This document shows, piece by piece, positions 11,562 through 26,500 of a DNA stretch of 64,000 nt (positions within the stretch are counted from its first letter, which is position 1; every line of letters begins with the position of its first letter). The position numbers and the translations under genes were made by a program. The DNA comes from Dreissena polymorpha (taxonomy: Eukaryota > Mollusca > Bivalvia > Myida > Dreissenidae): contig NC_068355.1 in the NCBI RefSeq assembly GCF_020536995.1, positions 68,700,307 to 68,764,306 on the forward strand. Direction: 5' to 3'. The notes under the pieces were generated by a model. The model did not search any database, was not told where the DNA came from, and worked only from the letters and a program-made list of their open reading frames with translations.

Positions 11562-14500
11562 GGGAGTAAATTGGGAATTTTTTGCCACATTTTGGGAAAA
11601 AAGTATACTTTTTGGGATTGGGAACATAGCCGAATTTCGGCTATAAAATCGGGCCAAAAAAAAACTCTGATTATAACGCGTAAAAAAATGCGTAGAAGAA
11701 ATAACAACAAACGTTCAATTCCAAAATATCAACAGTACAATCACTAACAATCTGTTTCCAACAAAAACAAACTAAAATTTTAGAACACACTACCTAAAAT
11801 CAGCGTTGACATCACTGGGCATGAACTTGAGAGACACGACAGGTGAGCGACTCCCCTCAGCATTCATTTCTCTCACATGAGCCTCCGTGTTGCGTACGTC
11901 GTACTCCAGGACAAGGCCATTCTGCAGCCCCACATAAAAGTAGTTCCTGTCTTGAATGTTCCAAGTGCAGCTCCAGCCAGGCATGGGGGTGTCATACCTG
12001 TGGATCAGCAAAAATATTAGAACTGCCCTGCATGGGGGTGTCATACCCGTGGATCAGCAAAAATATTAGAACTGCCCTGCATGAGGGTGTCATACCTGTG
12101 GATCAGCAAAAATAATAGAACTGCCCTGCATGGTTGTGTCATACCTGTGGATCAGCAAAAATATTAGATCTGCCCTGCATGGGGGTGTCATACCTGTGAA
12201 ATCAGCTATAATATTAGCTCAGCCCTGGGTGCCCATGAAATCACAGTTTATATTGGGCCAGCCTGACATGGTGTTGCTTTAAGTAAATCTTTTTAGGGAA
12301 ATAACAAGATAATCATTTCATTGTAAAATCTGAATAAATAAAATGAATGAACTAAAATAACAAAATGTACAAAATAATAATTAAAACTATGAGATAGCAA
12401 GCCTACTACGGCTATCAATTGAATTCATAAGTACAATAGATCTCACACAGAAACAACACACTCACTTAATGCTTTCAAAATAAAATCATAAGCTTAAAGG
12501 GATTTAACCAGCCAGAAGGGTTATCAAAAACCTATGAAACTGCAATAAACTTCTCTGACTTATGGTTTTTATAAGTGAAAATGTTATAAGTAAAGAGCAA
12601 TAACCTGCTATATCTGTCGAGAAGAATGGTTTGATAATATGCACATGCCGCCCCAAATGGACGGATAAACAGAACATAGAAAAAAACAACAGAAAATAAA
12701 AATAATAGACAGACAAAATGCAAACATATTGCAGCATTATTTGAAGATCAAATATCACATCTTTCACATCCAAATAAATTTGTTCTGTTTAGTTGTCTTT
12801 ACATTAAGTTTTATTCTATTTTTAGCAAGAGGAACCAGCCCCTTGCCTTAATTTTCTAGACTACAAAACTTGAATATAATTACTTAGTAATGAAGTACAC
12901 ATTGTATTACAAAAAGCTCCACTTGCATGTTTAAATTGGGATACAGTAACCGCGACATCCAGAACAATTGTACTTTTGAATGCATAAACTTTCTTCCCAT
13001 AAATGTTTGATTCCATGCAAAAATGGATCTTATGCCATATAAGGCCAGCGTAAGTCTGGACCAGCCTGTAAGCTACCCTGTATAAGGCCAGTGTAAGTCT
13101 GGACCAGCCTGTGAGCCACCCTGTCCACTATAAGGCCAGTGTAAGTCTGGACCAGCCTGTGAGCTACCCTGTCCACTATAAGGCCAGTGTAAGTCTGGAC
13201 CAGCCTGTGAGCTACCCTGTCCACTATAAGGCCAGTGTAAGTCTGGACCAGCCTGTGAGCTACCCTGTATAAGGCCAGTGTAAGTCTGGACCAGCCTGTG
13301 AGCTACCCTGTCCACTATAAGGCCAGTGTAAGTCTGGACCAGCCTGTGAGCTACCCTGTATAAGGCCAGTGTAAGTCTGGACCAGCCTGTGAGCTACCCT
13401 GTCCACTATAAGGCCAGTGTAAGTCTGGACCAGCCTGTGAGCTACCCTGTATAAGGCCAGTGTAAGTCTGGACCAGCCTGTGAGCTACCCTGTCCACTAC
13501 CAGTGTAAGTCTGGACCAGCCTGTAAGCTAACCTGTCCACTAATGAGTGTAAGTCTGGACCAGCCTGTGAGCTACCCTGTCCACAAATGAGTGTAAGTCT
13601 GGACCAGCCTGTGAGCTACCCTGTCCACTAATGAGTGTAAGTCTGGACCAGCCTGTGAGCTATCCTGTATAAGGCCAGTGTAAGTCTGGACCAGCCTGTG
13701 AGCTACCCTGTATAAGGCCAGTGTAAGTCTGGACCAGCCTGTGAGCTACCCTGTCCACTATAAGGCCAGTGTTAGTCTGGACCAGCCTGTGAGCTACCCT
13801 GTCCACTACCAGTGTAAGTCTGGACCAGCCTGCAAGCTAACCTGTCCACTAATAAGTGTAAGTCTGGACCAGCCTGTGAGCTACCCTGTCCACAAATGAG
13901 TGTAAGTCTGGACCAGCCTGTGAGCTACCCTGTCCACTAATGAGTGTAAGTCTGGACCAGCCTGTGAGCTACCCTGTATAAGGCAAGTGTAAGTCTGGAC
14001 CAGCCTGTGAGCTACCCTGTCCACTACCAGTGTAAGTCTGGACCAGCCTGTGAGCTACCCTGTCCACTATAAGGCCAGTGTAAGTCTGGACCAGCCTGTG
14101 AGCTACCCTGTCCACTAATTAGTGTAAGTCTGGACCAGCCTGTGAGCTACCCTATCCACTAATGAGTGTAAGTCTGGACCAGCCTGTGAGCTACCCTGTC
14201 CACTACCAGTGTAAGTCTGGACCAGCCTGTGAGCTACCCTGTCCACTATAAGGCAAGTGTAAGTCTGGACCAGCCTGTGAGCTACCCTGTCCAAATATGA
14301 GACCATGAAACCTTGCTGACATATCTCTAGACCAGACTGCATGATTGTGCATGCTGACATATCTCTAGACCAGACTGCATGATTGTGCATGCTGACTTCA
14401 TTGACATATCTCTAGACCAGACTGCATGATTGTGCATGCTGACATATCTCTAGACCAGACTGCATGATTGTGCATGCTGACTACATTGACATATCTCTAG

Positions 14501-17500
14501 ACCAGACTGCATGATTGTGCATGCTGACTACATTGACATATCTCTAGACCAGACTGCATGATTGTGCATGCTGACTACATTGACATATCTCTAGACCAGA
14601 CTGCATGATTGTGCATGCTGACTACATTGACATATCTCTAGACCAGACTGCATGATTGTGCATGCTGACTACATTGACATATCTCTAGACCAGACTGCAT
14701 GATTGTGCACGCTGACTGCATTGACATATCTCTAGACCAGACTGCATGATTGTGCATGCTGACTGCATTGACATATCTCTAGACCAGACTGCATGATTGT
14801 GCATGCTGACTACATTGACATATCTCTAGACCAGACTGCATGATTGTGCATGCTGACTGCATATGTAGTTGCTACAATAACCCCAACATGTAACTCACGA
14901 CTGTACAACAGCGTTGCTGAGCAGACTGGTCATCTTGACCTTCTTGTCAAGGCCACAGGAAAGCAAGATACCGTCCTCCACTGCAGGGTGGAAGGCCACG
15001 TCACGTATGGTCTTTGAGTGGATCGTCAGGTACTGGGATGTCTTAAAGTCCAGTGTACTTATCTGCAAGGACAAAACAACTTAACAGACATAAGCCTTTA
15101 TTTTTTTATTTGTTGCTTTACTAAAATGCTTACTTTAAATTTTGACCAAACAAAATTAAACAAGATATGTGTCCGTGCGAAACACAATGCTATTGCGCCG
15201 CTTTGAAAAAAATAATATCTTTTTTTTACCCTTTGACCTTGAAGGATGACCTTGACCTTGAACTTCCACCACTCAAAATGTGCAGCTTTATGAGAACGCC
15301 GCTTTGAATATAAAAAAATTACCTTTGACCTTGAAGGATGACCTTGACCTTGAAGAATGACCTTGAACTTCCACCACTCAAACTGTGCAGCTTCATGATA
15401 ACGCCACTTTCATTTTTTTTAATTTGACCTTTGACCTTGAAGGATGACCTTGACCTTGAACTTCCACCACTCAAAATTTGTGCAACTTTATGAGAACGCC
15501 GCTTTGATTTTGATTATTTTTTTTACCTTTGACCTATAACGATGACCTTGACGTTGAAGGATGACCTTGACCTTGAACTTCCACCACTCAAAATGTGCAG
15601 CTTCATGAGAATGCCGCTTTAAAAATTTTATACATTTTTTTATCTTTGACCTTTAAGGATGACCTTGACCTTGAACTTCCTCCACTCAAAATGTGCAGCT
15701 TCATGAGATACACATGCATGCCAAATATCAAGTTGCTATCTTCAATATTACAAGAGGGCCAAGATGGCCCTTGTTCGCTCACCTGAGAGGAGTCGGTTCA
15801 TTCAATCTTTACCTAATGTCAAACTTGACCTAGATATTGACCAGACAAACATCCTGGGCAAGTTTCATCATTATTGAACCAAAACTCTGGCGTAGGGAGT
15901 TTTTTTGTTTTTGTAAGATTTGAAATGGTGACCTATATTTTGAGTTGACCCCCCTTACCAAACATCAAACTTTGCTAACAAGGATTTTGTATAATATAAT
16001 GAAAATTTGGACAATCTAAGGGCAATAATTATGGCATTAATGATGTGATTTTGCTCATCATCAAACTTGACTGAGATCTTTCAGCAACTTTGATAAAGAA
16101 TGCTTGAGAAAAGTGAATGCTAGAGTGTTTAATGTGGACGGACAGCGGACAAAGACCAATCCTAAAACCTCGCCTGAGCAATCAGGTGAGCTAAAAAGTG
16201 TGTTTCAACGATCTGAGCCATTTTCCAACTTTCCAAGAAATCAATAAAACCAATGTATTGACTAAGTTTCACGATGATTAGGCAAAAAATGTGACTTCTA
16301 TAGTGTTTGATCACGAGGTTTCTCTCTATATAGTCACATAAGGAAAACTGCCCCACCCCCCTGGCAGCCATGTTTATTGACCCATCGGGACCATTTGCAA
16401 ACTCATCTGAGATATATATAAAACAAATCTATTCACCAAGTTTCATGATGATTGGGCAACAAATGTGACTTCTAGAGTGTTCACAAGTTTTTTTTTACTA
16501 TATAAATATAAGAAAACTGCCCCCACTGCAGCCATGTTATTCAACTGACCGGAACCATTTTTGAACTCAACTCTCGTATCAAGGAAACAAATGTTCTGAC
16601 CAAATTTTATGAACATTGGGCAAAAAATGTGACTTCTAGAGTGTTTACATGTTTTCACTATATACATATAGAGAAAAATGCCCCGCCCACTGGCGACCAT
16701 GTTTTTTCACTGATCTGGACCATTTTCGAACTCGTCCGACATATCAATAAAACCAATGTTTTGATTAACTTTCATGATGATTGAGCAAAAATTGTGACTT
16801 CTTGATTGTTTGCAAGGTTTTTCTATAGCCATATAAGGAAAACTGCCCCGCCCACTGGCGGCTATGTTTTTCAATGGACTGGAACCACTTTTGAACTCAA
16901 CCAAAATATCATTAAGACAGACATATAGACAAAGTTACATGAAGATTGGAACTCGACCGAGATTTCATTGGGATGAAGCTTCTGACCAAGTTTCATGAAG
17001 ATTGGACAATAAATGTGGCCTCTAGAGTGTTTACGAACAAATGTTAACGGACGGACAACCGGTCACAAAAGCTCACCTGAGCAATCAGGTGAGCTAAAAA
17101 AAGTTATGGCCAATGTTAATGTTTTGGGATGGACAGACGCCTTATATTTGACATTTGACCTTGAAGGATAACCTTGACCTTCACCTTTCACCACTAAAAA
17201 TGTTCAGCTCCATGAGACACACATGCATGCCAAATATCAAGTTGCTATCTTGACTTCAATATTGAAAAAAATATGGCCAATGTTAAAGTTTTCGGACGGA
17301 CAGACGCCATAATTTGACATTTGACCTTGAAGGATGACCTTGACCTTTCACCACTCAAATGTGCAGCTCCATGAGATACACATGCATGCCAAATATCAAG
17401 TTGCTATCTTCAATAGTGAAAAAGTTATGGCCAATGTTAAAGTTTTTTTCTGACGGACGGACAGACTAACTGACATACTGACACACTGACAAATTGACGG

Positions 17501-20500
17501 ACAGTTCAACTGCTATATTCCACCCTACCGGGGGCATAAAAAGAACTTTCTTTCATGAATTTATTCTTACACATTTCACAGGCCAACCTGCTCAAATAAA
17601 ATGTCTACTGATCATGCATTAAACTATACAAATTACATAGAACACTCTTTCATTCTTACGGATAAATGAATAATATTGTTCACCAATCCTGGATAGTTCT
17701 TTTCAGGTCTAAACAACACATTTGTGTTCATAAATTGATTAAATGATTAAAAATGTATCTCTGAAAAAAATAAAGTCAACTAGACAAGATTTCAGAGTTA
17801 TAAAATCCATGATTCTTGACCAAACTGGCAGATAACAAACATAGTTTGATTTAAGTGTCAGAGGGTCTGTTTATGAACTTCTGCTTACTGCGTTTATCAT
17901 ATAACACTGACTAACAGAAAGTAGCTGTTCATGAAAAGTTGTTCAAAAATCAAGCACATTACATTTAACCCTTAAAGCGCTGGAGCTGAATTTTAAAGGC
18001 CTTTGCAAACAGTTTGGATCCAGATGAGACGCCACAGAACGTGGCGTCTCATCTGGATCCAAACTGTTTGCTATTCTGATAGTATTCTTTGAAAAAAATC
18101 GAAGAAAATGCTAATTTTAGAAATTCTGCAGACGACATTTTAGCAGACGACAAATTTCCCAGCATGCAAAGGGTTAAACCAGGACTGTTCAGATTTCAGT
18201 TTAAGGTTATCGGTTGGCATTTTGCCAACAACTTACACTTTTGATTATTGACAAATATCTCCATAAACCTTTTCATATGTCAGAATTAAATCAAAAGCAA
18301 TATTCCTGGATTCAAGCTAGAGGGCTGGCAAAAAGACCATACCTTCTAATTTTTATTTGAAGGACCCTTTCTGCATAGAGGGCACATACTTTCACATGCT
18401 CATAGTGTTTTTTTCATATTCACATATATAAACATCTTTTAAATATAAGTGTTTAAATCCCAAAACAGGTCATTGATGCCAGTTTAATATGCAATCTCTC
18501 ACCTTTTTTACCCCAAACCCTGGGAATAGCGGGCTAGAGGATGGCTGAGATACCACTAGAGTGGCCATGGATGGACAGTAGGCCATCACTCGACATTGCC
18601 CCGCCTGCAACGGAAATAAGAAACACTGCAGCTTATATATGATCCTCAATCTTTAAAAAGGGGGTTTAATGCATGTGTGTAAAATGTCATCCCAGATTAA
18701 CCTGTGAAGTCTGCCCAGGCTAATCAGGGACGACACTTTCAGGTTTAATGATATTTTTTGTTCAAAGAAAGTCTCTTCTTAGCAAAAATCTAGTTTAGGC
18801 TAAAAGTGTCACCCCTGATTAGCCTGTGCAGATTGCATAGTCTAATCTGGGACAATATTTAAAGCACACCCCTTTTCATAGAGCATGGCTCTTATTGTTT
18901 CTTGAATTTCTGATATGAACAAGAGATGTGTTTGTCAGAAACACAATGCCCCCTTATGCACCGCTTTTTTTTAAACCTTTGACCTTCAAGGATAACCTTG
19001 ACCTTTCACCACTCAAAATGTGCAGCTCCATGAGATACCATGCATGCCAAATATCAAGTTGCTATGTTCAATATTTCAAAAGTTATTGCAAAACTTCACT
19101 ATATTGAAGTTTTAAATTTTCGACCTTTGACCTTGAAGGATGACTTTGACCTTGACCTTTTACCCCTCAAAATGTGCAGCTCTATGAGATACACATGCAT
19201 GCCAAATATCAAGTTGCTATTTTCAATATTTCCAAAGTTATTGCAAAACTGTAATATATTTAATTTTTAATTTTTTACCTTTGACCTTGAAGGATGACCT
19301 TGACCTTTCACCACTCAAAATGTGCAGCTCCATGAGATACACATGCATGCCAAATATCAAGTTGCTATGTTCAATATTTCAAAAGTTATTGCAAAACTTT
19401 ACTATACCTTAAAGTTTTGGGACAGAATGACAGACAGACAAGCCAAAAACAATATACCCCCGATCTATTGATCCGGGGGCATAAAAATTTGTATTGAAGT
19501 TTAAAATACCAATCAGCAGATTGTGAAATGAACAATTTCATAGAAAAGCAAGGTTTTTCCTCTTGCAATATTAAGGACTGAAATTAAAGCCTATTACCCT
19601 TATGAACAAGAGATGTGTTTGTCAGAAACACAATGCCCCCTATTGCACCGCTTTCAAATAAAACTTCAATAGATCATTTGGCATGTTTAGAAATTATCTT
19701 CCTTTTAAAGCTTATTACTTCCCTTGGATTGTATTTTTTTTACTTTTGACCTTGAAGGATAACCTTGACTTTTCACCACTCAAAATGTGGAGCTCCATGA
19801 GATACACATGCATGCCAAATATGAAGTTGCTATCTTCAATATTGCAAAAGTTATGACCAAGGTTAAAGCTTGTGACAGACAGACACATACAATGACAGAC
19901 AGGCCAAAAACAATATGCCCCCGATCTTTTGACCAAGGAGCATAAAAAGTAAATTCCTATCCCTTATACAATTTTTTTTAACTTCATCTTAGTACTTTTA
20001 TATTTATCTAATTACAAAAGTCAAAACATAGACACAACATAGACACAACATAGTAAAAACATAGACACAACATAGACACAGCATAGTCAAAACATAGACA
20101 CAACATGGACACAACATGGACACAACCAGGGCTTTTCATCCTTATATAACAGAGGCCGATATTCGGCTCCTTCCCAATTCTAAAAAGCCTTATTTTTTCC
20201 CAACTCTGGCTGAAAGACTTCCCAAAAAAAACGATTGAAATTCCCCTGAAAATCAAAAAAATAAACACAGCGGATAGTGTTTTGTAGCCAAGTTACTATT
20301 CGGTATAGTTTTACTGGTCTTGTAGATGATTGTAATTTCATTAAAAGCTTCCACGAGCGATAAACAAAGATGAAGGTTTATTTTGCGTAATTGTTGTCTG
20401 GTATCGATTTTTTCGCTACCAGTTCAGTTCAGGTATTTCCCCACTACCGCTAAGCCGAATTTTAATTGTATTTGTGTACCAGTCTAGAACAGAATATTGC

Positions 20501-23500
20501 GTAGTACGGGTTTTATTGTCGGTTTTTGCACGAGGGCCGCAAGGGAGGTCACCAGTGTCATCGCTGAATTTTCAGTTTGAAAATGTCACATAATGGTAAA
20601 TATTACCTAAAATCAGTTAAGAAACAAAGAAAAAAGAGATAACTTTTAGTTTACTGTTCAAAAACTGCTGTTACCTGTTGAAAAGTTTATCTGTTTGAAA
20701 ATATAGCTGGCCAATCTTTGAAAAGAACATTTCCAGGTCATTAATTCATAACAAAAATAAAGTTCAAACCATTATTGTGACTGTTTAAAAGTGATTAAAT
20801 GATTTACCTGTGATGAAATGCTTTAAAAGTTTTTTTCCCAAAATGGCCATTCATCGCGCTTAAATTTCCCAATTTGCAAGGCTAGGGCTTCTTCCCAATT
20901 TCCAGATGAAAAGCCCTGACAACATAGACACAACATAGACACAAGTTGACTAAACATTCAAGTAATGAACAATCTAACTTTTTTTACAAACACAATTTGA
21001 TTAATTTAATAAATGCATTACAAAACAATTTATATATGTTTATATTGCATACACGATTTATATTTGTGATGTAAAATGCCATTTTTTTTTATTCATAAAA
21101 TCTCTCTTTTAACCCTTAAACTTCCCCCTTGAAAGGACTCAAGATAGTCCCTTTAAAAATCCAGAAGGGCTGTATACTGTCGAATAACTAAGGGTTATTT
21201 TGTGTTTTTCTCATAAAAGCCTACAATTAATGACACCAAATAAACATTTATTGTTGAAACAATATCTGTCATCCCCTAAGAGTACTGCTTCGTTCACATA
21301 CATGGGCTTTTATTCAATTAAAAGAGAAAACTCATTTTATCAATAATATGTTGTACACACTTATTCCAATACATCATGAGCAATCTCCAACAAATTCAGA
21401 CATTGATCCCATGAATATATTTCTATATTTTTGGTGAACACTTTGATGTAGTTTTTTTTCGTTTTGTACTCATTTATTACTGGGCGCACAATCTTAACCT
21501 AGCAAAGACAAGTAAAACTACAGTTGCCATTCACACGTGTATCACATAAAAGAACAACTTTCTTATAATGCACTGTGATTTAAATGTGGAATAACTAGTT
21601 CCCCAAGATATTTTGGAAACAAAAAAACATTTATTGGAACCTGAAAGCTGTACTAAGTTAACAAGTTTCAAAATATATTTACTAAAATCTTGGAATACTT
21701 TCCCTAGGTAATAAACTTGACCTTAAAATTACCCCTTGAACACTGTTCATACTTACATCCCATATTTTGATTGTCTTATCAGGGACAAATTGACCATGAA
21801 CTGGATTTAAGCTGGAAGGTCGAGCTTCTGGCATACTGGAGTCAGACAGGCTGCCAGTGCCTCTACAAACAATATATTGCGGCATAATTATGTTGAATTT
21901 AGAACAGCAAAAACATTTAATTCACTTAAGCATATCACAGATCATCATGATCAATATTAAAAGACATTCATACATGCGTGAAAAAAATAATTTGTTATTA
22001 AGATTCAAATGCATTATGAGTGAGAGAGTTGTTTTAAACAAAACAGGATTTACAGATGTAGTGGATTTAGAGATGAATTCAGATCATGAACAGAATGGGT
22101 ATCATTTATGCCTGATAAGCCATGTCTTCAGTTTGGCTGGTAAATAAGCTGCTTACAATAATCCTTTCCTAATCTATGTTAATCTTTCCACATCCACATT
22201 GAAATCAATCCCTGTTATGGCTCACCATAAGAATAAAGCTTCCCATTGAGATAAATGGACTAACAAACAAGAACATTTGAATAGACTCCATTTTTTCCAA
22301 CAAATCAAACCTCTTGGTCTAAACTAAAAACAGAAACATAAAAAACAAATGCCCCATGTTACGACCCCTTACATATTTTGTCGAATCTGATTTTTCAGCC
22401 GTTCCAGCTCAAGTCTCAGTTTGTTGGCCTCTTGTGTAACTGTCTGAAACTGCAGACGCAGTTGCGCCCCTTCCATCTCCGCCTTCCTCCGCACTTCTCG
22501 CTCCTTTTCCAGCTCCTTCAAAGCTCGGTCTCTCTCACTCGTGTCCAGTGCCTGCAGTATTTGCATTTGTTTTTAAAAGTCATGGTTTTCAAACTCTTCC
22601 AAGATATCATTGGGACAAATCTTCTGACCAAGTTTCATTAAGATCGGACAATAAATGTGGCCTCTAAAGTGTCAACAAGACAAATGTTGAGGACACATGG
22701 ACAAAAGGCGAGCACAAAAGCTCACTAAGTGAGCTAAAAAAGTGTGTGAGATCTGTACTGTGACATGTAAATCTGCTCTCAGTTTGCTTGAGCAAACTGC
22801 TTCTTACGATGACGATGCACGAAAAGTTATATTGTTTAGTTTACAACACAAAAGCTAAAGGCCCTTAGGCACTCACTAGTGCCCCAAAGGAAGGTAACTG
22901 CCATGAAGAAAAACTGCCAACACACACTTAGCAACTCATTTTTTTAAAGGAACAAAACAATGTTATTTACTCACCTCATACATAATTAAATACAATTTTC
23001 TAACCATGCTTTATTATGATTGAGAAACAAATGTAACGTCAGGAATGATCACAGGGTTTATATACAGTACATACGGAGCAAACACTGTATCACACAACAT
23101 AAAAGGAAAACTACCCTGCCTTCATCAGAACTGATACAATGTCAAACTCAGCCTGAACATCATAAGAACAAACGTTTCATGGATATTTGGCGATAATGTG
23201 ACATCTAGAGTGTGCACAATGGTTCACTTTACCCATATAAAGAAAATGCCCTTTAGCAGCAAGGTTGTTTGACTTAATCAATACATTTTCCAAATACGCA
23301 AAGATATTATTAAAACAATGCATGTGCAGATTTTACACATACTGTGACTTCTAGAGTTTTTACAAGGTCAAACTAAGGTTAATCTATAACCATACAAGGA
23401 AACTCACCCATCTCCTTGCAGCCATCTTTTTAACGGTTTCAAACCCTTTTTTAAACTTGCTTGATGGTTGAGATTTTTTTTAATGAGCAAATTCTTTGAA

Positions 23501-26500
23501 TTTATATCATTTGCCAAATAAATTGTGTTTATTGATGGGTGCAGAACTAAAAGAAGTTTATTTGAAGGGTTGTGCCTTTCTCATTTATTAAAATTTACAT
23601 CATACAAAAAAATACAAAGAGCTATTACACTTACTTAAGAATGAATAGGGTTATAGTTATTGTGAACGGCACTTCTCCTTGGGTATCAATACAACCATAA
23701 AGTTTCAAGTTGAAATCTTGTATTGTGTCTGAGCTAAAGCCCAGAATTTAAATTAAACAAAATCAAAGGACAATTACTTTTATTTAAGAAAGTGTATGGC
23801 TATGGTTCTTGGGTGTGGCACTTCTCCTCATTGATATCTATAAACCCACATTGATATTTTATATAGTTTCTGAGATAAAGCCCTGAACAGATTGTGACAG
23901 ACAGACGGACTGATGAAGGGACGAATGGACAGAATGAAAAACAATTCTTTAACCCTCTGTCTTTGACAGTGGATAAAAATGTTCAGAGCAAGTATATTGA
24001 CAATTTAAAAAAACAAAGGGGACTTCTACATTATTCATCGTCATATGATGAAAACTGGCCAGCCCACTGAAGGCCAAGTTTTTCAAAGGAGTGGAACCAT
24101 TTTCAAATCATCTCAGCTTCATTAGAACACATTTTTTCATTTGAACTGGACAAATTATGCAACTTTTACAGTGTTCTAATGCTTTCTTTACGGAACTTAT
24201 TGACCAGTTTGACCCCATATGATCCAGTTTCGAACTTGCAGATATATACTTGGGACAAATCATCTGACCAAGTTTTATGAAGATAGGAGAATGTTGACAA
24301 CCAAAGGCCAATGACTGACAAAAGTGATCACAAAAGCTTACCATTAGCTCAGGTGAATTAAAATAACATTATTTTGATCCAGAGAAAATGTAGAATATCA
24401 AAAAATATGACAGTATTGTATATAGTAGGCATTTTTAGAGTAATTATAATACAATGGCACATTTTTAAAGATTGGCTATTACAAAAAATAAAACTATTCA
24501 AAAACTTTAATAAAGTTAATTAGTTGTTAGCCCCTTAAGGGGTGTTGCTGCAGTTTTGCTGATTTTTGTCCATCTAATAACTTTTGCTCAAAATTTATAT
24601 TCAAGTACTACATACAAATACTATATGAAAAATGAAATAAAAACATAGGGTCACCGGCCTTGTTTTGATTTTATTCACCATTTTATAACATGTACTTTTT
24701 CATTAAAACTGAAAAATCTCTTATTGCATAAAAATGATTAATAACCTATGAAATTGGCAACATATTGATATTATATAAGCTAATATATATCATATACCAT
24801 TTAATTAAACCACAAACTACCAAAAAATGGAGAACACAAGTTAAATTTTAAGAAATTTTAATTTTTATAATTTTTATGTCACCCAAAATAACGTCATTTT
24901 TTTACTATTTTAACACAAAAATGGAAGTTAAAAAAGTTCTATCCAATAACTTTTTGCGAAACTGCTCAAATATGTTCATCTACGTATTGTTATCATAAAA
25001 CAAAAATAAAAAAGGGGGGTCACCGCACTTTTAACAGAGATTTTTTTGTTTAACTACCCCTACCGTCTATGTCAAATTTCTTAAAATACAGCAATTAGGC
25101 GAAACCCCAAGTACCGGTACATAGACTGTTATGCATAAACATTATAGATTGTTTACAATGTTAATTGGGATCACAACGGCTTACTAAAACACAACACTAA
25201 TACAATATTTAATCACAAACAAAAGACCATACAGTATCAAACTCGACCTTAATCATCCATAACAGGGACTTGTTGACAGATTTCGGCATGTTTTGGAGTT
25301 TGTGATTAAATGCTTTAAAATTGATTAATGTAAACAACAGGACGTATAAAGAGCTCCAGGAAAAAAACAATAGTGAAATAAAAGAAAGAAAAAAAGAATT
25401 TAAAAAAGTTAACCGCACCTGGGATCGAACCACTGAGTACCTATTATGAACCTACTCGGTCATAAATGTGTGATATTTCTGATAACAAAACTATTGGGTT
25501 GTGATAATAGCATCGGTGTTGCCATAAATATATCCTCGGTTAAATAAACTGCCGCAACACCCCTTAATCTATAAAGGTGCCATAATTTCAGAAAACATAT
25601 TGATATTGAAAGACAAGCTGCATATAACTTTACAGGTATGGTAAGAAATTTGTCTCGTCTTTAAACATAATCTTTCAAGCAAATAACTCCATTTTGAAAT
25701 GCATTTCTCAATAAATCACCTTAAAAGATAAAATACCTTGATGGATTTGGCGTAGAGTACTCGTATGTCCTGCCTCTTTGCCTTGTCATTACACTGAGGA
25801 CACTTACCACCCTGACCTCGCAGCCACTTCTCAATGCAACTGAAGAGAAAGGACATACAAATAAAAAGTTTTCTTCATCAATACTGAAGTACCGTAATTA
25901 CTCTATGTTTTCGGACACTCTAAAGTTTCGGACACCCCTTCTTTTAGCACAAATAATTATTTTTCGTGACTCTTAATTTTTGGACACACGAGTTTTTGTC
26001 CATAATTAATGTCTCTTAGTTTTCGGACAGTATATTTTACAGGGTTATTTTACCCAATTTCGATCCTGTTTTCGTTATCTAATGACCCTTCGATCATGGG
26101 TTTTTACAACCAGATTAAGATCATAAAACATGGCAGGTGCATGCCTGAGGGCGACGGACCATTACATTTGCGTTATTGGGTAAATAACCTTGTAAACCGG
26201 TATTATACAATGGTTTTGCCCAATAGCATAGGCGTTATGACAATTACCAGGGGTAGTGCCAATTAACAGTTCAATAATCTACCGCAATGGTACTACCCCT
26301 TCTCAGTAAAATAACTGTGACAAATACTAAATGCTTCAAAGTTTGATGCCCCTTATTGCAAATTTTACGAACAATGGAATGAAATTTACAAACAAAGAAT
26401 TCATAGCGTGCTTTTTTATTGCGTTAATTACTGGTTCATACTAGCCAGTATCGGTACATCACATGCTCATCTATGAACTCGTTGGTCAAACTACAACCTT

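Noticed and set aside
13030-14390. Repetitive frames of the type [10 protein letters not shown] on the minus strand
   Set aside because: Minisatellite units happen to stay open. They lie inside an RFWD3 intron with no splice support.
13039-14868. CRISPR-like spacing of repeats
   Set aside because: Linkers are themselves repeated, not unique spacers, and the locus is a eukaryotic intron.
26009-26266. 85-codon ORF shared in part with 49518-49715 as a real gene
   Set aside because: It starts in element end sequence and is shorter in the second copy; treated as element sequence and reported only as a finding.
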